The notes beneath the pieces are model-generated. The model was not told where the DNA came from and ran no database searches. It was given only the letters and a program-made list of their open reading frames with translations. Below, piece after piece: positions 8,541 through 18,080 of a DNA stretch of 42,346 nt. The position numbers and the translations under genes were made by a program. Position 1 is the stretch's first letter; each line of letters starts with the position of its first letter. The stretch lies in the NCBI RefSeq assembly GCF_018531445.1, contig NZ_JAHDTH010000044.1, positions 1 to 42,346 of the forward strand, written 5' to 3'. This DNA comes from Pseudonocardia lacus. Lineage in GTDB: Bacteria > Actinomycetota > Actinomycetes > Mycobacteriales > Pseudonocardiaceae.

Positions 8541-9746
8541 TCACCAGGAATGCAGCGTGCCGTCGGCCAGCCGGTTCACCGGCAGCGACGCCGCCTTGTA
8601 CGGGTACCGCGCGGCGAGATCCTCGTCGATGTCGACGCCGAGGCCCGGCTCGTCACCAGGGTGCAGGTAGCCGTCGGCGTAGCGGTAGGCGTGCGGGAAG
8701 ACGGCGTCGGTCTCGGCGGTGTGGGGCATGTGCTCCTGCAGCCCGAAGTTGGGCGCGCTGATGCCCAGCTGCAGTGACGCGGCCATGCACACCGGCGACA
8801 TGTCGGTGGCGCCGTGCGCGCCGGTGCGCACGTGGTGCAGGGCGGCCAGGTCGTGGATGCGGCGCAGGTGGCTGATGCCGCCGGCGTGCACCACGCTGCA
8901 GCGGATGTAGTCGATCAGCTGCTCGCGGATCAGGTCGGCGCAGTCCCAGATCGTGTTGAAGACCTCGCCCACCGCGATGGGCGTGGTGGTGTGCCGGCGG
9001 ATGATCCGGTAGCCGGACTGCAGCTCGGCCGGGACCGGGTCCTCCAGCCAGGTCAGCGCGTACGGTTCGAGCGCCTTGCCGAGCCGGGCGGCCTCGATCG
9101 GGGTGAGCCGGTGGTGCACGTCGTGCAGCAGCTTGACGCCGGGCCCGAACTCCTCGCGCACCCGGGCGACCACGCCGGGCAGGTGGTCGAGGTAGGCCTC
9201 GGTCGACCAGACGGTCTCGGTGGGCACGGCCGAGTCGGCCGGCTCGTAGACGTCGCGGTCGCTGACCCCGTAGACCTTCTCCAGGCCGGGCACACCGCTC
9301 TGCACCCGCACGGCGCGGTAGCCCTCGCGGATCAGCCGGTCGACCTCGGTCAGCAGGGAGTCGGTGTCGGTGCCGTTGGCGTGCCCGTACACGGTGACGC
9401 CGTCGCGGCTGCGCCCGCCGAGCAACTGGTGCACCGGCAGCCCGGCCTGCTTGCCCTTGATGTCCCACAGCGCGGTGTCCACGGCGCTGATCGCGGTCAT
9501 GGTGACCGGGCCGCGGCGCCAGTAGGCGCCCTTGTAGAGGTACTGCCAGGTGTCCTCGATGCGGCCGGCGTCGCGCCCGATGAGCAGCGGCACGACGTGC
9601 TCGGTGAGGTAGGCGGCCACGGCCAGCTCGCGGCCGTTGAGGGTGGCGTCGCCGACCCCGGTCAGCCCCTCGTCGGTGACGATCTTCAACGTGGTGAAGT
9701 TGCGCCCGGGGCTGGTCACGATGACGCGCGCGTCGGTGATGATCAC
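8541..9746 (-). CDS. manD: D-mannonate dehydratase, enolase superfamily (ManD)
   Basis: Magnesium-dependent dehydratase of 401 residues turning D-mannonate into 2-keto-3-deoxy-D-gluconate. The N-terminal capping domain ([17 protein letters not shown]) is followed by the barrel. Metal ligands read as Asp209 (HDVHH), Glu235 (WLEDP) and Glu261 (GEVFN). Arg147 (VRVQSGVPG), Tyr159 and His211 match the catalytic set known for high-activity ManD enzymes, and [14 protein letters not shown] is the ManD-specific C-terminal motif. The low-activity or gluconate branch of the family is less likely but cannot be excluded by eye. The start is GTG at 9746, overlapping the permease stop by 4 bp. This enolase-type enzyme replaces the iron-dependent UxuA found in enterobacteria. 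Confidence 0.92.
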   Translation of the reverse strand: MIITDARVIVTSPGRNFTTLKIVTDEGLTGVGDATLNGRELAVAAYLTEHVVPLLIGRDAGRIEDTWQYLYKGAYWRRGPVTMTAISAVDTALWDIKGKQAGLPVHQLLGGRSRDGVTVYGHANGTDTDSLLTEVDRLIREGYRAVRVQSGVPGLEKVYGVSDRDVYEPADSAVPTETVWSTEAYLDHLPGVVARVREEFGPGVKLLHDVHHRLTPIEAARLGKALEPYALTWLEDPVPAELQSGYRIIRRHTTTPIAVGEVFNTIWDCADLIREQLIDYIRCSVVHAGGISHLRRIHDLAALHHVRTGAHGATDMSPVCMAASLQLGISAPNFGLQEHMPHTAETDAVFPHAYRYADGYLHPGDEPGLGVDIDEDLAARYPYKAASLPVNRLADGTLHSW

Positions 9747-10603
9747 GGTGCCGGCGTCTCCTTCACCCGGGCGACCAGCTGCGTCGGGTTGACGTAGCGC
9801 AACGCGACCACCAGCAGCACCAGCATCGTCGAGGTGTAGATGACGGCCATCGCGTCCACCGATTGCTGCGCCCTGATCCCGGCCGCCGACATGGCGTAGT
9901 AGAGCGACACGACCAGTGTCTGCGAGTCGGGCCCGGCGGTGAGGAACGTCAGCTCGAACATCCCGACCGTGCGCACCAGCACCAGGATCGCCGCGGCCAG
10001 GATGCCCGGCACCAGCAGCGGCCCGAGCACCCGCAGGAACATCGCGCGCACGCCGGCGCCACACATCCGCGCGGCCGACTCGATGCTCGGGTTGATCTGC
10101 TCGATGAACGGGGTCATGGTCAGGATGACGAACGGCACCGAGGGCACCAGGTTGGCCAGCACCACGCCGGAGGCGTTGCCGGCGAAGCCGTACTTGTAGA
10201 GCACGGTGGCCAGCGGGATGCCGTAGGTGATCGGCGGCATCAGGATCGGCAGCAGGAACGCGAAGTAGACGATCTTCTTGCCGGGGAAGTCGCGGCGGGC
10301 CAGCACGTAGGACGCCGGCACCCCGATCAGCACCGAGATCAGCACGACCAGCAGCGACACCTGCAGCGTCACCCACACGACGTCGAAGAGCCCGAACTCC
10401 TGCCAGGCCGAGGCGTACCAGGAGCCGGTGAAGCCCTCGGGCAGCCAGGTGCCGAACCACCGGGTGCCGAACGAGCTCACCAGCACCGAGCCGACCACCC
10501 CGGCCAGGTTGACCAGGAAGAACGCCACGACGCCCCAGACCAGCCAGCTGCTCGGGGTGCCCACGATCCGGCGCTTCGCCGGCCTGCTCACCACGGTGGC
10601 CAT
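9743..10603 (-). CDS. ABC transporter permease, PotC/FbpB-like
   Basis: Second integral membrane subunit of the hexuronate operon's importer, 286 residues with about six membrane segments. The EAA-like loop is [26 protein letters not shown]. The start is ATG at 10603 ([12 protein letters not shown]), chosen because GGGAAGG lies about 7 nt upstream and its first base is the last base of the upstream stop (TGATG). A longer version starting further upstream would run over the first permease and is rejected. The stop overlaps the manD start by 4 bp. Its resemblance is to spermidine/iron-type permeases, not to the CUT1 maltose class. Confidence 0.92.
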   Translation of the reverse strand: MATVVSRPAKRRIVGTPSSWLVWGVVAFFLVNLAGVVGSVLVSSFGTRWFGTWLPEGFTGSWYASAWQEFGLFDVVWVTLQVSLLVVLISVLIGVPASYVLARRDFPGKKIVYFAFLLPILMPPITYGIPLATVLYKYGFAGNASGVVLANLVPSVPFVILTMTPFIEQINPSIESAARMCGAGVRAMFLRVLGPLLVPGILAAAILVLVRTVGMFELTFLTAGPDSQTLVVSLYYAMSAAGIRAQQSVDAMAVIYTSTMLVLLVVALRYVNPTQLVARVKETPAP

Positions 10604-11523
10604 CAGCCCTTCCCTCCCGTGCTGCCGGCGTAGAGCCGGGAGCGCCACAGCAGCACCACCGCGATGACCAGCAGCTCCACCGCGCCCATCACCATCGCGA
10701 TCGCCGAGGCCAGCGAGTAGTCGTACTGCTCGTAGGCGGCCTGGTAGGCGGCCAGGGCGAGCACCCGCGTCTCCCCCGCCGGGTTGCCGACCAGCACCGC
10801 CGACGGGAACACGCTGAAGGCCAGCACGAACGCCAGGCAGAACGTGGTGGCCAGGCCGGGGGCCAGCAGCGGCAGGGTGATCCGGCGGAAGCGCTGCGTC
10901 CAGTCCGCGCCCAGGGTCGCCGCGGCCTGCTCCAGGGTCGGGTCGATCCCGGACAGGTAGGACAGGATCAGCAGGAACGCGAACGGGAAGCCGGTGATGA
11001 CCAGCGAGAAGAACACGCCCCAGTAGTTGTTGACCAGCTGCACCGGCGCGTCGGCCAGCCCGAGCCCGACGACGGCCTTGTTGAACCAGCCGGCCGGGCC
11101 GAGGAAGTTCAGCAGGCCCTGCGCGGTGAGCACGGTGCCCAGCGTGATCGGCACCACCAGGACGATCGTCAGCAGCCGCTTGCCGCGGAACCGCCCGCGC
11201 ATCTTGTAGGCGATCGGCACCGAGGCCAGCACGTTCAGCAGGGCCGCCGGAAGGGCCAGCCCGAGCGTGATCCAGATGGTGTTGCGCTGGTAGGGGTCGG
11301 AGAAGAACGCCGCGTAGCTGGCCAGCGGGCCACCCTCGGCCGGGGCGAAGGACAGCTGCAGCCCGTAGCCGAACGGGTAGACGAACAGCAGCGCCACGAA
11401 CAGCACGGCCGGCAGGAGCAGCAGCAGTGTCCGGTCGATCCCGCGCTCGGCCAGCCGGTGGCTCAGCCCCGGGTCCCGCGGGCCGGTGGGTGTCGGGTCG
11501 GTCCGCTCGACGGTGAGGCTCAT
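10603..11523 (-). CDS. ABC transporter permease, PotB-like
   Basis: First integral membrane subunit of the same importer, 306 residues. A hydrophilic N-terminus of about 30 residues is followed by the first helix ([19 protein letters not shown]); the coupling loop is [26 protein letters not shown]. The ATG at 11523 closes a curious run of three ATGA starts spaced 14 bp apart after the ATPase gene. The 3' end touches the second permease (TGATG). Together with that permease, the ATPase and the lipoprotein it makes a complete importer; a hexuronate, aldonate or short oligouronide is the most sensible cargo given the enzymes encoded downstream. Confidence 0.93.
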   Translation of the reverse strand: MSLTVERTDPTPTGPRDPGLSHRLAERGIDRTLLLLLPAVLFVALLFVYPFGYGLQLSFAPAEGGPLASYAAFFSDPYQRNTIWITLGLALPAALLNVLASVPIAYKMRGRFRGKRLLTIVLVVPITLGTVLTAQGLLNFLGPAGWFNKAVVGLGLADAPVQLVNNYWGVFFSLVITGFPFAFLLILSYLSGIDPTLEQAAATLGADWTQRFRRITLPLLAPGLATTFCLAFVLAFSVFPSAVLVGNPAGETRVLALAAYQAAYEQYDYSLASAIAMVMGAVELLVIAVVLLWRSRLYAGSTGGKG

Positions 11524-11547
11524 GTCGTCGTCCTCATGTCGTCGCCC

Positions 11548-11551
<4 letters not shown>
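11521..11551 (-). promoter_or_regulatory. Tandem ATGA start/stop cascade between ATPase and permease
   Basis: On the minus strand the 14-bp unit ATGAGGRCGACGAC occurs twice and is followed by ATGAG. ATG codons lie at 11551, 11537 and 11523. The first overlaps the ATPase stop, and the first two open five-codon frames (MRATT, MRTTT) whose TGA overlaps the next ATG. Ribosomes finishing the ATPase could therefore step through two tiny frames to the permease start. The layout is seen in the sequence; any effect on expression is inference. Confidence 0.6.
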
Positions 11552-12689
<1,138 letters not shown>

Positions 12690-12693
<4 letters not shown>

Positions 12694-13895
12694 GACCCGC
12701 CGCCGATCTCGCGGTCCCACCTGTCGAACGCGGCCACGATGTCCTTGGTGGCCAGCGGGGTCGCGGTCGGGTGCTCGGCGATCAGCGCGTCGTACTCCGG
12801 GCGGCCGAACTGGGCGATGACCTGCTGGCTCTCCGGCGGGGCCATCTCCAGCGTGACGTCCTTGATCGCCGGGCCGGGGTAGAAGTAGCCCGAGTCGTAG
12901 GCCTTGGCCTGCTGCTCGGGGGTCAGCATGAACTCGATCAGGGCCAGCAGCGCGGCCTGCTTGTCGGGCGAGACGCCCTTGGGGACGGCCGCGTAGTGCG
13001 CGTCGGTGACCCAGGTGAAGCCCTCCAGGGTGCCGACCTTGTAGTCGGCGGGCACGGTGCCCAGCGCGCGCGGGTTGATGTCCCAGCCGGTGGTGGTCAC
13101 CACGATGTCGTAGGTGCCGTTGGCCAGGTTCTTCATCGTGTCGGTGGTGCCCGACGGGTAGGACTGGATCGTCTTGTCCAGCTCGGCGAGGTAGGCCCAG
13201 GTCTTCTCCCAGCCGTTGACCGGGTCCTTCGGGTCGGAGTCGCCCAGGATGTAGGGCAGCCCCATCAGGAACGTGCGCCCCGGCCCGGAGTTCGCCGGCC
13301 GGGCGTAGCCGACCTTGCCCGGGTTGGCCTGGGCGTAGGCCAACAGCTCCTCGGCCGTCGTGGGCGGGGTCGGCACGCGGTCGGGGGCGTACTCGATCAG
13401 CGGCCCGGACGGGTAGTAGGTCACGACCACGCCCTGGTCGGCGGCCAGCTCCTGCATCGCCGCGGCCGGTTCGAGGTAGGCGTCCATGCCGCCGAGGCGC
13501 TCGGCGAAGTCGGGCAGCAGCGGGGTGAACAGCCCCTGCTCGGAGCCGGCGGACAGGCCGTCGGTGCCGGTGAGGACCAGGTCGATGCCGAGGCGGCCGG
13601 CGTCCTGCTGGGCCTTGACCTTGCCGGCCATCTCCGGCGCGGTCGCCTTCTCGGTGGTCACCCGGGAGACGATGTCGGGGTTCTTGGCCACGAAGTCGTC
13701 GATCATCGGCTGGGTCAGCTGCAGGTTGCCGGCGACGTCGAGGATGTTGAGGGTGACCGGCTCGGACGGCCGGTCGGGCACCTGCCCGGCCGGCACCGGG
13801 GCCGCGGGGCCCGCGGTGGGGGCACCGCACGCGCTGAGTACCAGCAGTGCCGAGATCCCGCCTGCGGCGAGCGCCTTGCGCCATTGCACGGTCAT
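12690..13895 (-). CDS. ABC transporter substrate-binding lipoprotein, family 6 / PotD-like
   Basis: Extracellular binding protein of 401 residues. The signal peptide MTVQWRKALAAGGISALLVL ends in the lipobox LSAC, followed by a Pro/Ala linker. The mature part has LNILDVAGNLQLTQPMIDDF and long stretches typical of family 1/6 binding proteins. The start is 13 bp after the lacI stop, which places it in the lacI-led operon, and its stop overlaps the ATPase start. The ligand is unknown; context favours a hexuronate-type acid sugar. Confidence 0.92.
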
Positions 13896-13908
13896 CGTGG
13901 TGTTCCCT

Positions 13909-14931
13909 TCATCGGGATCGATCGGCTCTGCGGTCGGTCAGCGCCGCGGGGTCGGGGGCGACACCCGTGGTGGCGCGGACGACGAGCTGGGTGGCCAGCT
14001 CGCGTTGGGGCGCGGTCGGACCGGCGTCGCTGAGCAGGGCCAGCAGCATCGCCACGGCCGCCCGGCCGGCCTCGTGCTGCGGCACCGCGACGGTGGTGAG
14101 CGCCGGGTGGGTCATCGCCGACATCGGGATGTCGTCGCAGCCCAGCACGCTGATCCGGTCGGGTACGGCCACGCCGCGCGCGCCCAGGCGGCTCAGCAGC
14201 CCCAGCGCGACGATGTCGTTGTAGGCCACGACCGCGCTGGCCCCGGAGGCGAGGGCCAGGTCGGCGGCGGCGACGCCGCCGTCGAAGCGGGGCGGGAAGT
14301 GGCCCAGGTGGACCAGGTCGACGCCGACGGCCTCGGCGGTGGCGCGCAGCCCCTGCTCGCGCTGCCCGTTCGACCACGACGAGCGCGGGCCCGCGACGTA
14401 GCAGACCCGCCGGTGGCCGAGCGCGGCCAGGTGCTCGACCGCCTGGCGCATCCCGTCGGCGTTGTCGACGGTGACGGCCGGGTAGCCGGCGACCTGCCGG
14501 TTCATCAGCACGACCGGGGTGTCGGTGCCCGCCTCGGTGAGCTCGGCGTCCGGGGAGCGCGGGGAGCAGAGCACGATGCCGTCGACCTGCTTGGCCAGGG
14601 CGCGCAGCAGGCCGGGCTCGGCGCTCGCGTCCTCGTCGGTGTCGGCGATGAAGACCGAGTAGTCGGCGGCGCGGGCCGCGGCCTGCACGCCCTTCACCAC
14701 GGCCGCGAACAGCGGGTTGGCCAGGTCCGGGACGACCAGCCCGAGGTTGGCGGTGCGCCCGGTGATCAGCCCGCGGGCGGCCCGGTTGGGCTCGTAGCCC
14801 AGCCGCCGGGCGGCCGCCTGCACGCGGGCCCGGGTGACCGGGCTGACCAGCTCCGGCATCGACAGCGCCCGCGACACCGTGGACTGCGAGACGCCGGCCG
14901 CCGCGGCGACGTCCTTGATCGTGACGGCCAC
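13909..14931 (-). CDS. LacI family transcriptional regulator of the hexuronate genes
   Basis: Repressor of 340 residues. An N-terminal helix-turn-helix (VTIKDVAAAAGVSQSTVSRAL, about residues 3-23) and hinge helix (NRAARGLITGRT) precede a periplasmic-binding-protein-like sensor domain (NLGLVVPDLANPLFAAV; later YNDIVALGLLSRL, CDDIP and TTVAVPQ). It is the first gene of the minus-strand transport/catabolic operon and divergent from uxaC, so one regulator between the two units probably controls both and itself. The likely effector is a hexuronate or a pathway intermediate. The ATG is at 14931 with GGAGG upstream. Confidence 0.94.
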   Translation of the reverse strand: MAVTIKDVAAAAGVSQSTVSRALSMPELVSPVTRARVQAAARRLGYEPNRAARGLITGRTANLGLVVPDLANPLFAAVVKGVQAAARAADYSVFIADTDEDASAEPGLLRALAKQVDGIVLCSPRSPDAELTEAGTDTPVVLMNRQVAGYPAVTVDNADGMRQAVEHLAALGHRRVCYVAGPRSSWSNGQREQGLRATAEAVGVDLVHLGHFPPRFDGGVAAADLALASGASAVVAYNDIVALGLLSRLGARGVAVPDRISVLGCDDIPMSAMTHPALTTVAVPQHEAGRAAVAMLLALLSDAGPTAPQRELATQLVVRATTGVAPDPAALTDRRADRSR

Positions 14932-14969
14932 GGTGACCTCCGTCGGTGCTCCGGGTGCGGCGTGGGGAG

Positions 14970-14998
14970 AGTCTGAAACCGTTTGCGGTCGCGGTCAA
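14970..14998 (-). promoter_or_regulatory. Candidate lacI-operon promoter with an operator-like sequence inside
   Basis: On the minus strand TTGACC (14993-14998) and CAGACT (14970-14975) are 17 bp apart, a plausible -35/-10 pair with a weak -10. The spacer holds AAAC-C-GTTT (14976-14984), a short palindrome of the kind used by LacI-family repressors. The site is about 40 bp upstream of the lacI start. Sequence-only prediction. Confidence 0.45.
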
Positions 14999-15072
14999 TC
15001 CCCAATTTCCCGCGCAACCCGCTGGTCCGGATGCGCGCAGCGAGATGCGACTTGCCCTGGCGGTGTCACTCT

Positions 15073-15086
15073 TGCAATCCTTTGCA
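15073..15086. promoter_or_regulatory. Inverted repeat upstream of uxaC, candidate operator
   Basis: TGCAA-TCCT-TTGCA has 5-bp perfect arms and sits 22 bp before the uxaC start codon, close to where a repressor would block transcription or the ribosome. It could be a second LacI-family site for the divergent pair. The half-site differs from that at 14976, so binding by the same regulator is uncertain. Confidence 0.35.
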
Positions 15087-15108
15087 GCAACCGATGCCGG
15101 GAGGTCGA

Positions 15109-16539
15109 ATGCGTCCGCTGCTCCTCGACGAGGACCGCGCGCTGCCCGCGGACCCGGCGACCCGCGCCGTCGCCCGCCAGATCTACGCGCGCGTGCGCGA
15201 CCTGCCCCTGGTCTGCATGCACGGCCACGTCGACGCCGCCGTGCTGGCCGCCGACCGGCCCTTCGCCGACCCGGCGAGCCTGCTCGTCGTGCCCGACCAC
15301 TACCTGCTGCGGATGCTGGTCTCGCAGGGCGCCCAGCTGGCCGAGCTCGGGGTGCGCACGGTCGGGGGCGGGCCGGTGGTGACCGACCCGCGCGAGATCT
15401 GGCGGCGCTTCTGCGCCGGCTGGCACCTCTTCCGCGCCACCCCTACCCGGTTCTGGCTCGAGCACGAGCTCGTCGAGGTCTTCGGCATCGACGTGCGGCC
15501 CGGGCCCGACACCGCCGACGCGATCTACGACCGGATCGCCGAGCAGCTGGCCCGGCCGGGCTTCCGGCCCCGCGCCCTGTTCGACCGCTTCGGCATCGAG
15601 GTGCTGGCCACCACCGACTCACCGCTGTCCGCGCTGCCCGACCACGCCGTCCTGCGCGAGCAGGGCTGGGGCGAGAAGGTCGTGCCGACGTTCCGCCCCG
15701 ACGCGCTGCTGCACGTGCGGCGCCCCGGCTGGCGCGCGGACGTCGACCGGCTCGCCGCGCTCGCCGACGTCGACTGCGCCGCCTACGACGGCTTCCTGGA
15801 GGCGCTGCGCGAACGCAGGCGGGCGTTCGTCGCGGCCGGGGCGATGGCCACCGACCACGGCCACCTCGGCACCGACACCACCCCGCTCCCGCCCGCCGAC
15901 GCCGCCCGCGTGTACGCCGACGCGCTGGCCGGGCGCGCCGACGACCGCGACGCCGACGCCTTCGCCGGGCACATGCTCTTCGAGATGGCCCGGATGAGCC
16001 GCGACGACGGCCTGGTCATGCAGCTGCACCCGGGCGTGCTGCGCGACCACGACCCCGACGTGCACGCCCGCTTCGGCCCCGACATGGGCTTCGACGTCCC
16101 GGTGGCCGCCGAGTTCACCCGCGCACTGCGCCCGCTGCTCACCGCCTTCGGCCACGACCCCCGGTTCCGGCTGGTCGTGTTCACCGTCGACGAGACGGTC
16201 TACTCCCGCGAGCTCGCCCCGCTGGCCGGCGCCTACCCGGCGATGCGGCTGGGGGCGCCGTGGTGGTTCCTGGACAGCCCGCACGGGATGCGCCGCTTCC
16301 GCGAGGCCGTCACCGAGACCGCCGGGTTCTACAACACCACCGGCTTCGTCGACGACACCCGCGCGTTCGTCTCCATCCCCGCCCGCCACGACCTGGCCCG
16401 CCGCATCGACGCCGGCTACCTGGCGACCCTGGTCGCCGAGCACCGCCTGGACGAGGACGAGGCGCTGGAGACCGCCGTCGACCTCGCCTACAACCTCCCC
16501 CGCGCGGCGTACCGCGGGCTGGCGAGCCCCGTGTCGTGA
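15109..16539 (+). CDS. uxaC: Uronate (glucuronate) isomerase
   Basis: Isomerase of 476 residues converting D-glucuronate to D-fructuronate and D-galacturonate to D-tagaturonate, the entry step of hexuronate breakdown. The amidohydrolase-type metal motif MHGHVD is at residues 37-42 (His38, His40). Other family blocks are FCAGWHLFRATPTRFWLEHEL, LATTDSPLS, FRPDALL, VDETVYSRELAPLA and GAPWWFLDSPHGMRRFRE, and the usual family C-terminus is present. The start is ATG at 15109 (MRPLLLDEDR) with GGGAGG 4 nt upstream; an extension to 14983 would run through the promoter region and is rejected. It is transcribed alone, divergent from lacI. Its 3' end faces a minus-strand gene that may overlap it. Confidence 0.95.
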   Translation: MRPLLLDEDRALPADPATRAVARQIYARVRDLPLVCMHGHVDAAVLAADRPFADPASLLVVPDHYLLRMLVSQGAQLAELGVRTVGGGPVVTDPREIWRRFCAGWHLFRATPTRFWLEHELVEVFGIDVRPGPDTADAIYDRIAEQLARPGFRPRALFDRFGIEVLATTDSPLSALPDHAVLREQGWGEKVVPTFRPDALLHVRRPGWRADVDRLAALADVDCAAYDGFLEALRERRRAFVAAGAMATDHGHLGTDTTPLPPADAARVYADALAGRADDRDADAFAGHMLFEMARMSRDDGLVMQLHPGVLRDHDPDVHARFGPDMGFDVPVAAEFTRALRPLLTAFGHDPRFRLVVFTVDETVYSRELAPLAGAYPAMRLGAPWWFLDSPHGMRRFREAVTETAGFYNTTGFVDDTRAFVSIPARHDLARRIDAGYLATLVAEHRLDEDEALETAVDLAYNLPRAAYRGLASPVS

Positions 16540-17074
16540 GCGCCCGGCACAACGGCGCTCCCGCCCGAGAAGCGGTCGTCGGGGTCGGAAGAAGCCCGGT
16601 GTTGGCGATGCCCCGCGCCGCCCGGTACGGCTCCACCACCCCTTCGGCGACGCAGTTCGCGTCGTTCCAGCAGATCAGGTGGAAGTAGCACGCCTCGTCG
16701 ACCTCACCCAGCAGCGCCATCGGAGGAATCCGCAACAGCGATCCGCCGGCCGCGTCCTCCTCATCGGGGGTGAGGCCGCCCGCGACCTCCGCGAGATCGG
16801 CGATCTCGGGCCGCAACCGCTCGACGCAGGTGACGCAGCGCCGCTCGAAATCGGTGTGCGTGCGCAGCTGCGCGGGATCGTCGAGTTCGAGGAGGACGTC
16901 GTGGTAGGCGTCCAGGGTGCGCGACACGGGGTGGTCGTCGTACCAGCGCCGCCCGCACAGGCCGATGAACGTCGCCGGCCTCGCCCGCGGTCGACGCTCG
17001 GGGTGGCGCCGGGAGCGCCGCGCCCGTTCCTCGCGGAGTTCGGCGAAGCGCTGGCGGACCCCGGCCGGACGCAC
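16310..17074 (-). CDS. Protein of unknown function, third gene of the graspetide locus
   Basis: I do not recognise a family. The first ~160 residues look like real protein: a basic N-terminus, then a block with Trp/Tyr/Asp-rich stretches (GRRWYDDHPVSRTLDAYHDV) and six Cys at about 40, 80, 83, 129, 135 and 141 (RRCVTCVERL, EACYFHLICWNDANC), which could bind a metal. From about residue 179 the frame lies antisense to the end of uxaC and turns into Arg/Gly/Pro-rich low-complexity sequence typical of a shadow frame. The natural C-terminus is therefore probably earlier, or the last third is not functional; a frameshift near 16600 is possible. It starts 36 bp after the ATP-grasp stop on the same strand, so it is likely co-transcribed with the ligase and precursor. 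A role in peptide tailoring or handling is a guess from position only. Confidence 0.55.
   Translation of the reverse strand: MRPAGVRQRFAELREERARRSRRHPERRPRARPATFIGLCGRRWYDDHPVSRTLDAYHDVLLELDDPAQLRTHTDFERRCVTCVERLRPEIADLAEVAGGLTPDEEDAAGGSLLRIPPMALLGEVDEACYFHLICWNDANCVAEGVVEPYRAARGIANTGLLPTPTTASRAGAPLCRALTTRGSPARGTPRGGGCRRGRRRSPAPRPRPGGARRPGSPGSRRRCGGPGRGGRGWRRTRGCRRRSRWCCRTRRSR
16538..16560 (+). terminator. Possible hairpin terminator of uxaC
   Basis: GAGCGCC and GGCGCTC form a 7-bp perfect stem around a 9-nt loop that begins inside the uxaC stop codon. No T-tract follows. The stem is short, so this is a weak call. Confidence 0.3.
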
Positions 17075-17110
17075 GGAGCAACGGTAGCCGGCCTATCAGG
17101 CCGGAAGGTT

Positions 17111-18055
17111 TCACGACGTCGTGACCACCGCCGGCAGGGCCCGGCCGGCCCCGGCGAGCAGGAACTCGGCGAGGGCGTCGGACACCGGCTCGGCCCCCGT
17201 GCGGTGCTGGATGCCCGCGAACATCGGCGACGGGTTGCACTCCAGCACCGCGAACCCGCCGTCGGGCCGGCGGCGCAGGTCGATCCCGGTGAACGGCATC
17301 CCGCACGCGGCGGCGGCCCGCCGGCACGCCGCGTCCTCGGCGTCGGTCAGGTCCGTGCGCCGCACGTCGGACTCGGCTCCGCGGTAGTCCAGCTCGTCGG
17401 ACTCGATCTCGTAGGCCGCGACGACGGCGTCGCCGACGACGTAGACGCGGATGTTGCGGCCCGGCACCTCGGCCTGGAACAGCACCGGCGCCGCCGCCAG
17501 GCTCGACAGGCGCTCGGGCGCGAGGTCGGCCGCGGCGAGCCGGCGGCAGCGCCCGCCGCCGGCCAGCGGCTTGTAGACGACCGCCCCCACCTCGGCGGCG
17601 AACGCGGCGACGGCGTCCGGGTCGTTCGTGGCCAGCGTCGACGGGACCGGCACGCCGGCCGCGCGCAACGCGTCGAGCTGCTCGGGCTTGCGGAAGTGCT
17701 GCGCCATCCGCTCGGGCGGGTTGACCAGCGCGGCCCCGCCCGCGGCGAGCGCGGCGGTGAAGCCGGCCAGGAACGAGCGGCGCTCGCGTCCCGCGGCGTA
17801 GTCGCGCCGCGCCAGCGCCGGGTCGGGCTGCACCACGCGGAACGGCAGCGGGAGCGGGAGGCTGCGGACGTACCACGTCCGGACGGCACCCAGGTCGACG
17901 CCGTCAGCGACCGGCGACCCGTCACGCAGGCTCAGCCGCAGGGCCCGGGGAAACCGGCCGAGGTCGAGCACCGCCGGCGTCGCACCCCGCCGGCGCAGGG
18001 CGGACGCCACACAGGCCACCTGCGGGTCGCCGGGCGGGCCGATGATCCCGACCAT
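17111..18055 (-). CDS. ATP-grasp ligase (RimK/PsnB-like), putative graspetide macrocyclase
   Basis: ATP-grasp enzyme of 314 residues expected to join Thr/Ser hydroxyls to Glu/Asp side chains of the precursor encoded just upstream, forming omega-ester rings. It begins MVGIIGPPGDPQVACVASAL. Nucleotide-binding elements are YKPLAGGGRC (161-170) and FQAEVPGRNIRVYVVGD (193-209), and the metal-binding strand is LECNPSPMFAGIQHRTG (271-287, Glu272 and Asn274), all in RimK/graspetide-ligase order. ATG at 18055 is preferred over GTG at 18058 because GAGGAG is better spaced. The gene is 25 bp after the precursor stop. RimK-like amino-acid ligases are the alternative, but a repeat-bearing precursor with a known leader motif next door makes a macrocyclase far more likely. 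Confidence 0.88.
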   Translation of the reverse strand: MVGIIGPPGDPQVACVASALRRRGATPAVLDLGRFPRALRLSLRDGSPVADGVDLGAVRTWYVRSLPLPLPFRVVQPDPALARRDYAAGRERRSFLAGFTAALAAGGAALVNPPERMAQHFRKPEQLDALRAAGVPVPSTLATNDPDAVAAFAAEVGAVVYKPLAGGGRCRRLAAADLAPERLSSLAAAPVLFQAEVPGRNIRVYVVGDAVVAAYEIESDELDYRGAESDVRRTDLTDAEDAACRRAAAACGMPFTGIDLRRRPDGGFAVLECNPSPMFAGIQHRTGAEPVSDALAEFLLAGAGRALPAVVTTS

Positions 18056-18080
18056 CACGCGCTCCTCGCCGCCCGCGGGG

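Noticed and set aside
14983..15108. Longer uxaC start at 14983
   Set aside because: It would add 42 residues unlike the family and cover the divergent promoter; ATG 15109 has GGGAGG at the right distance.
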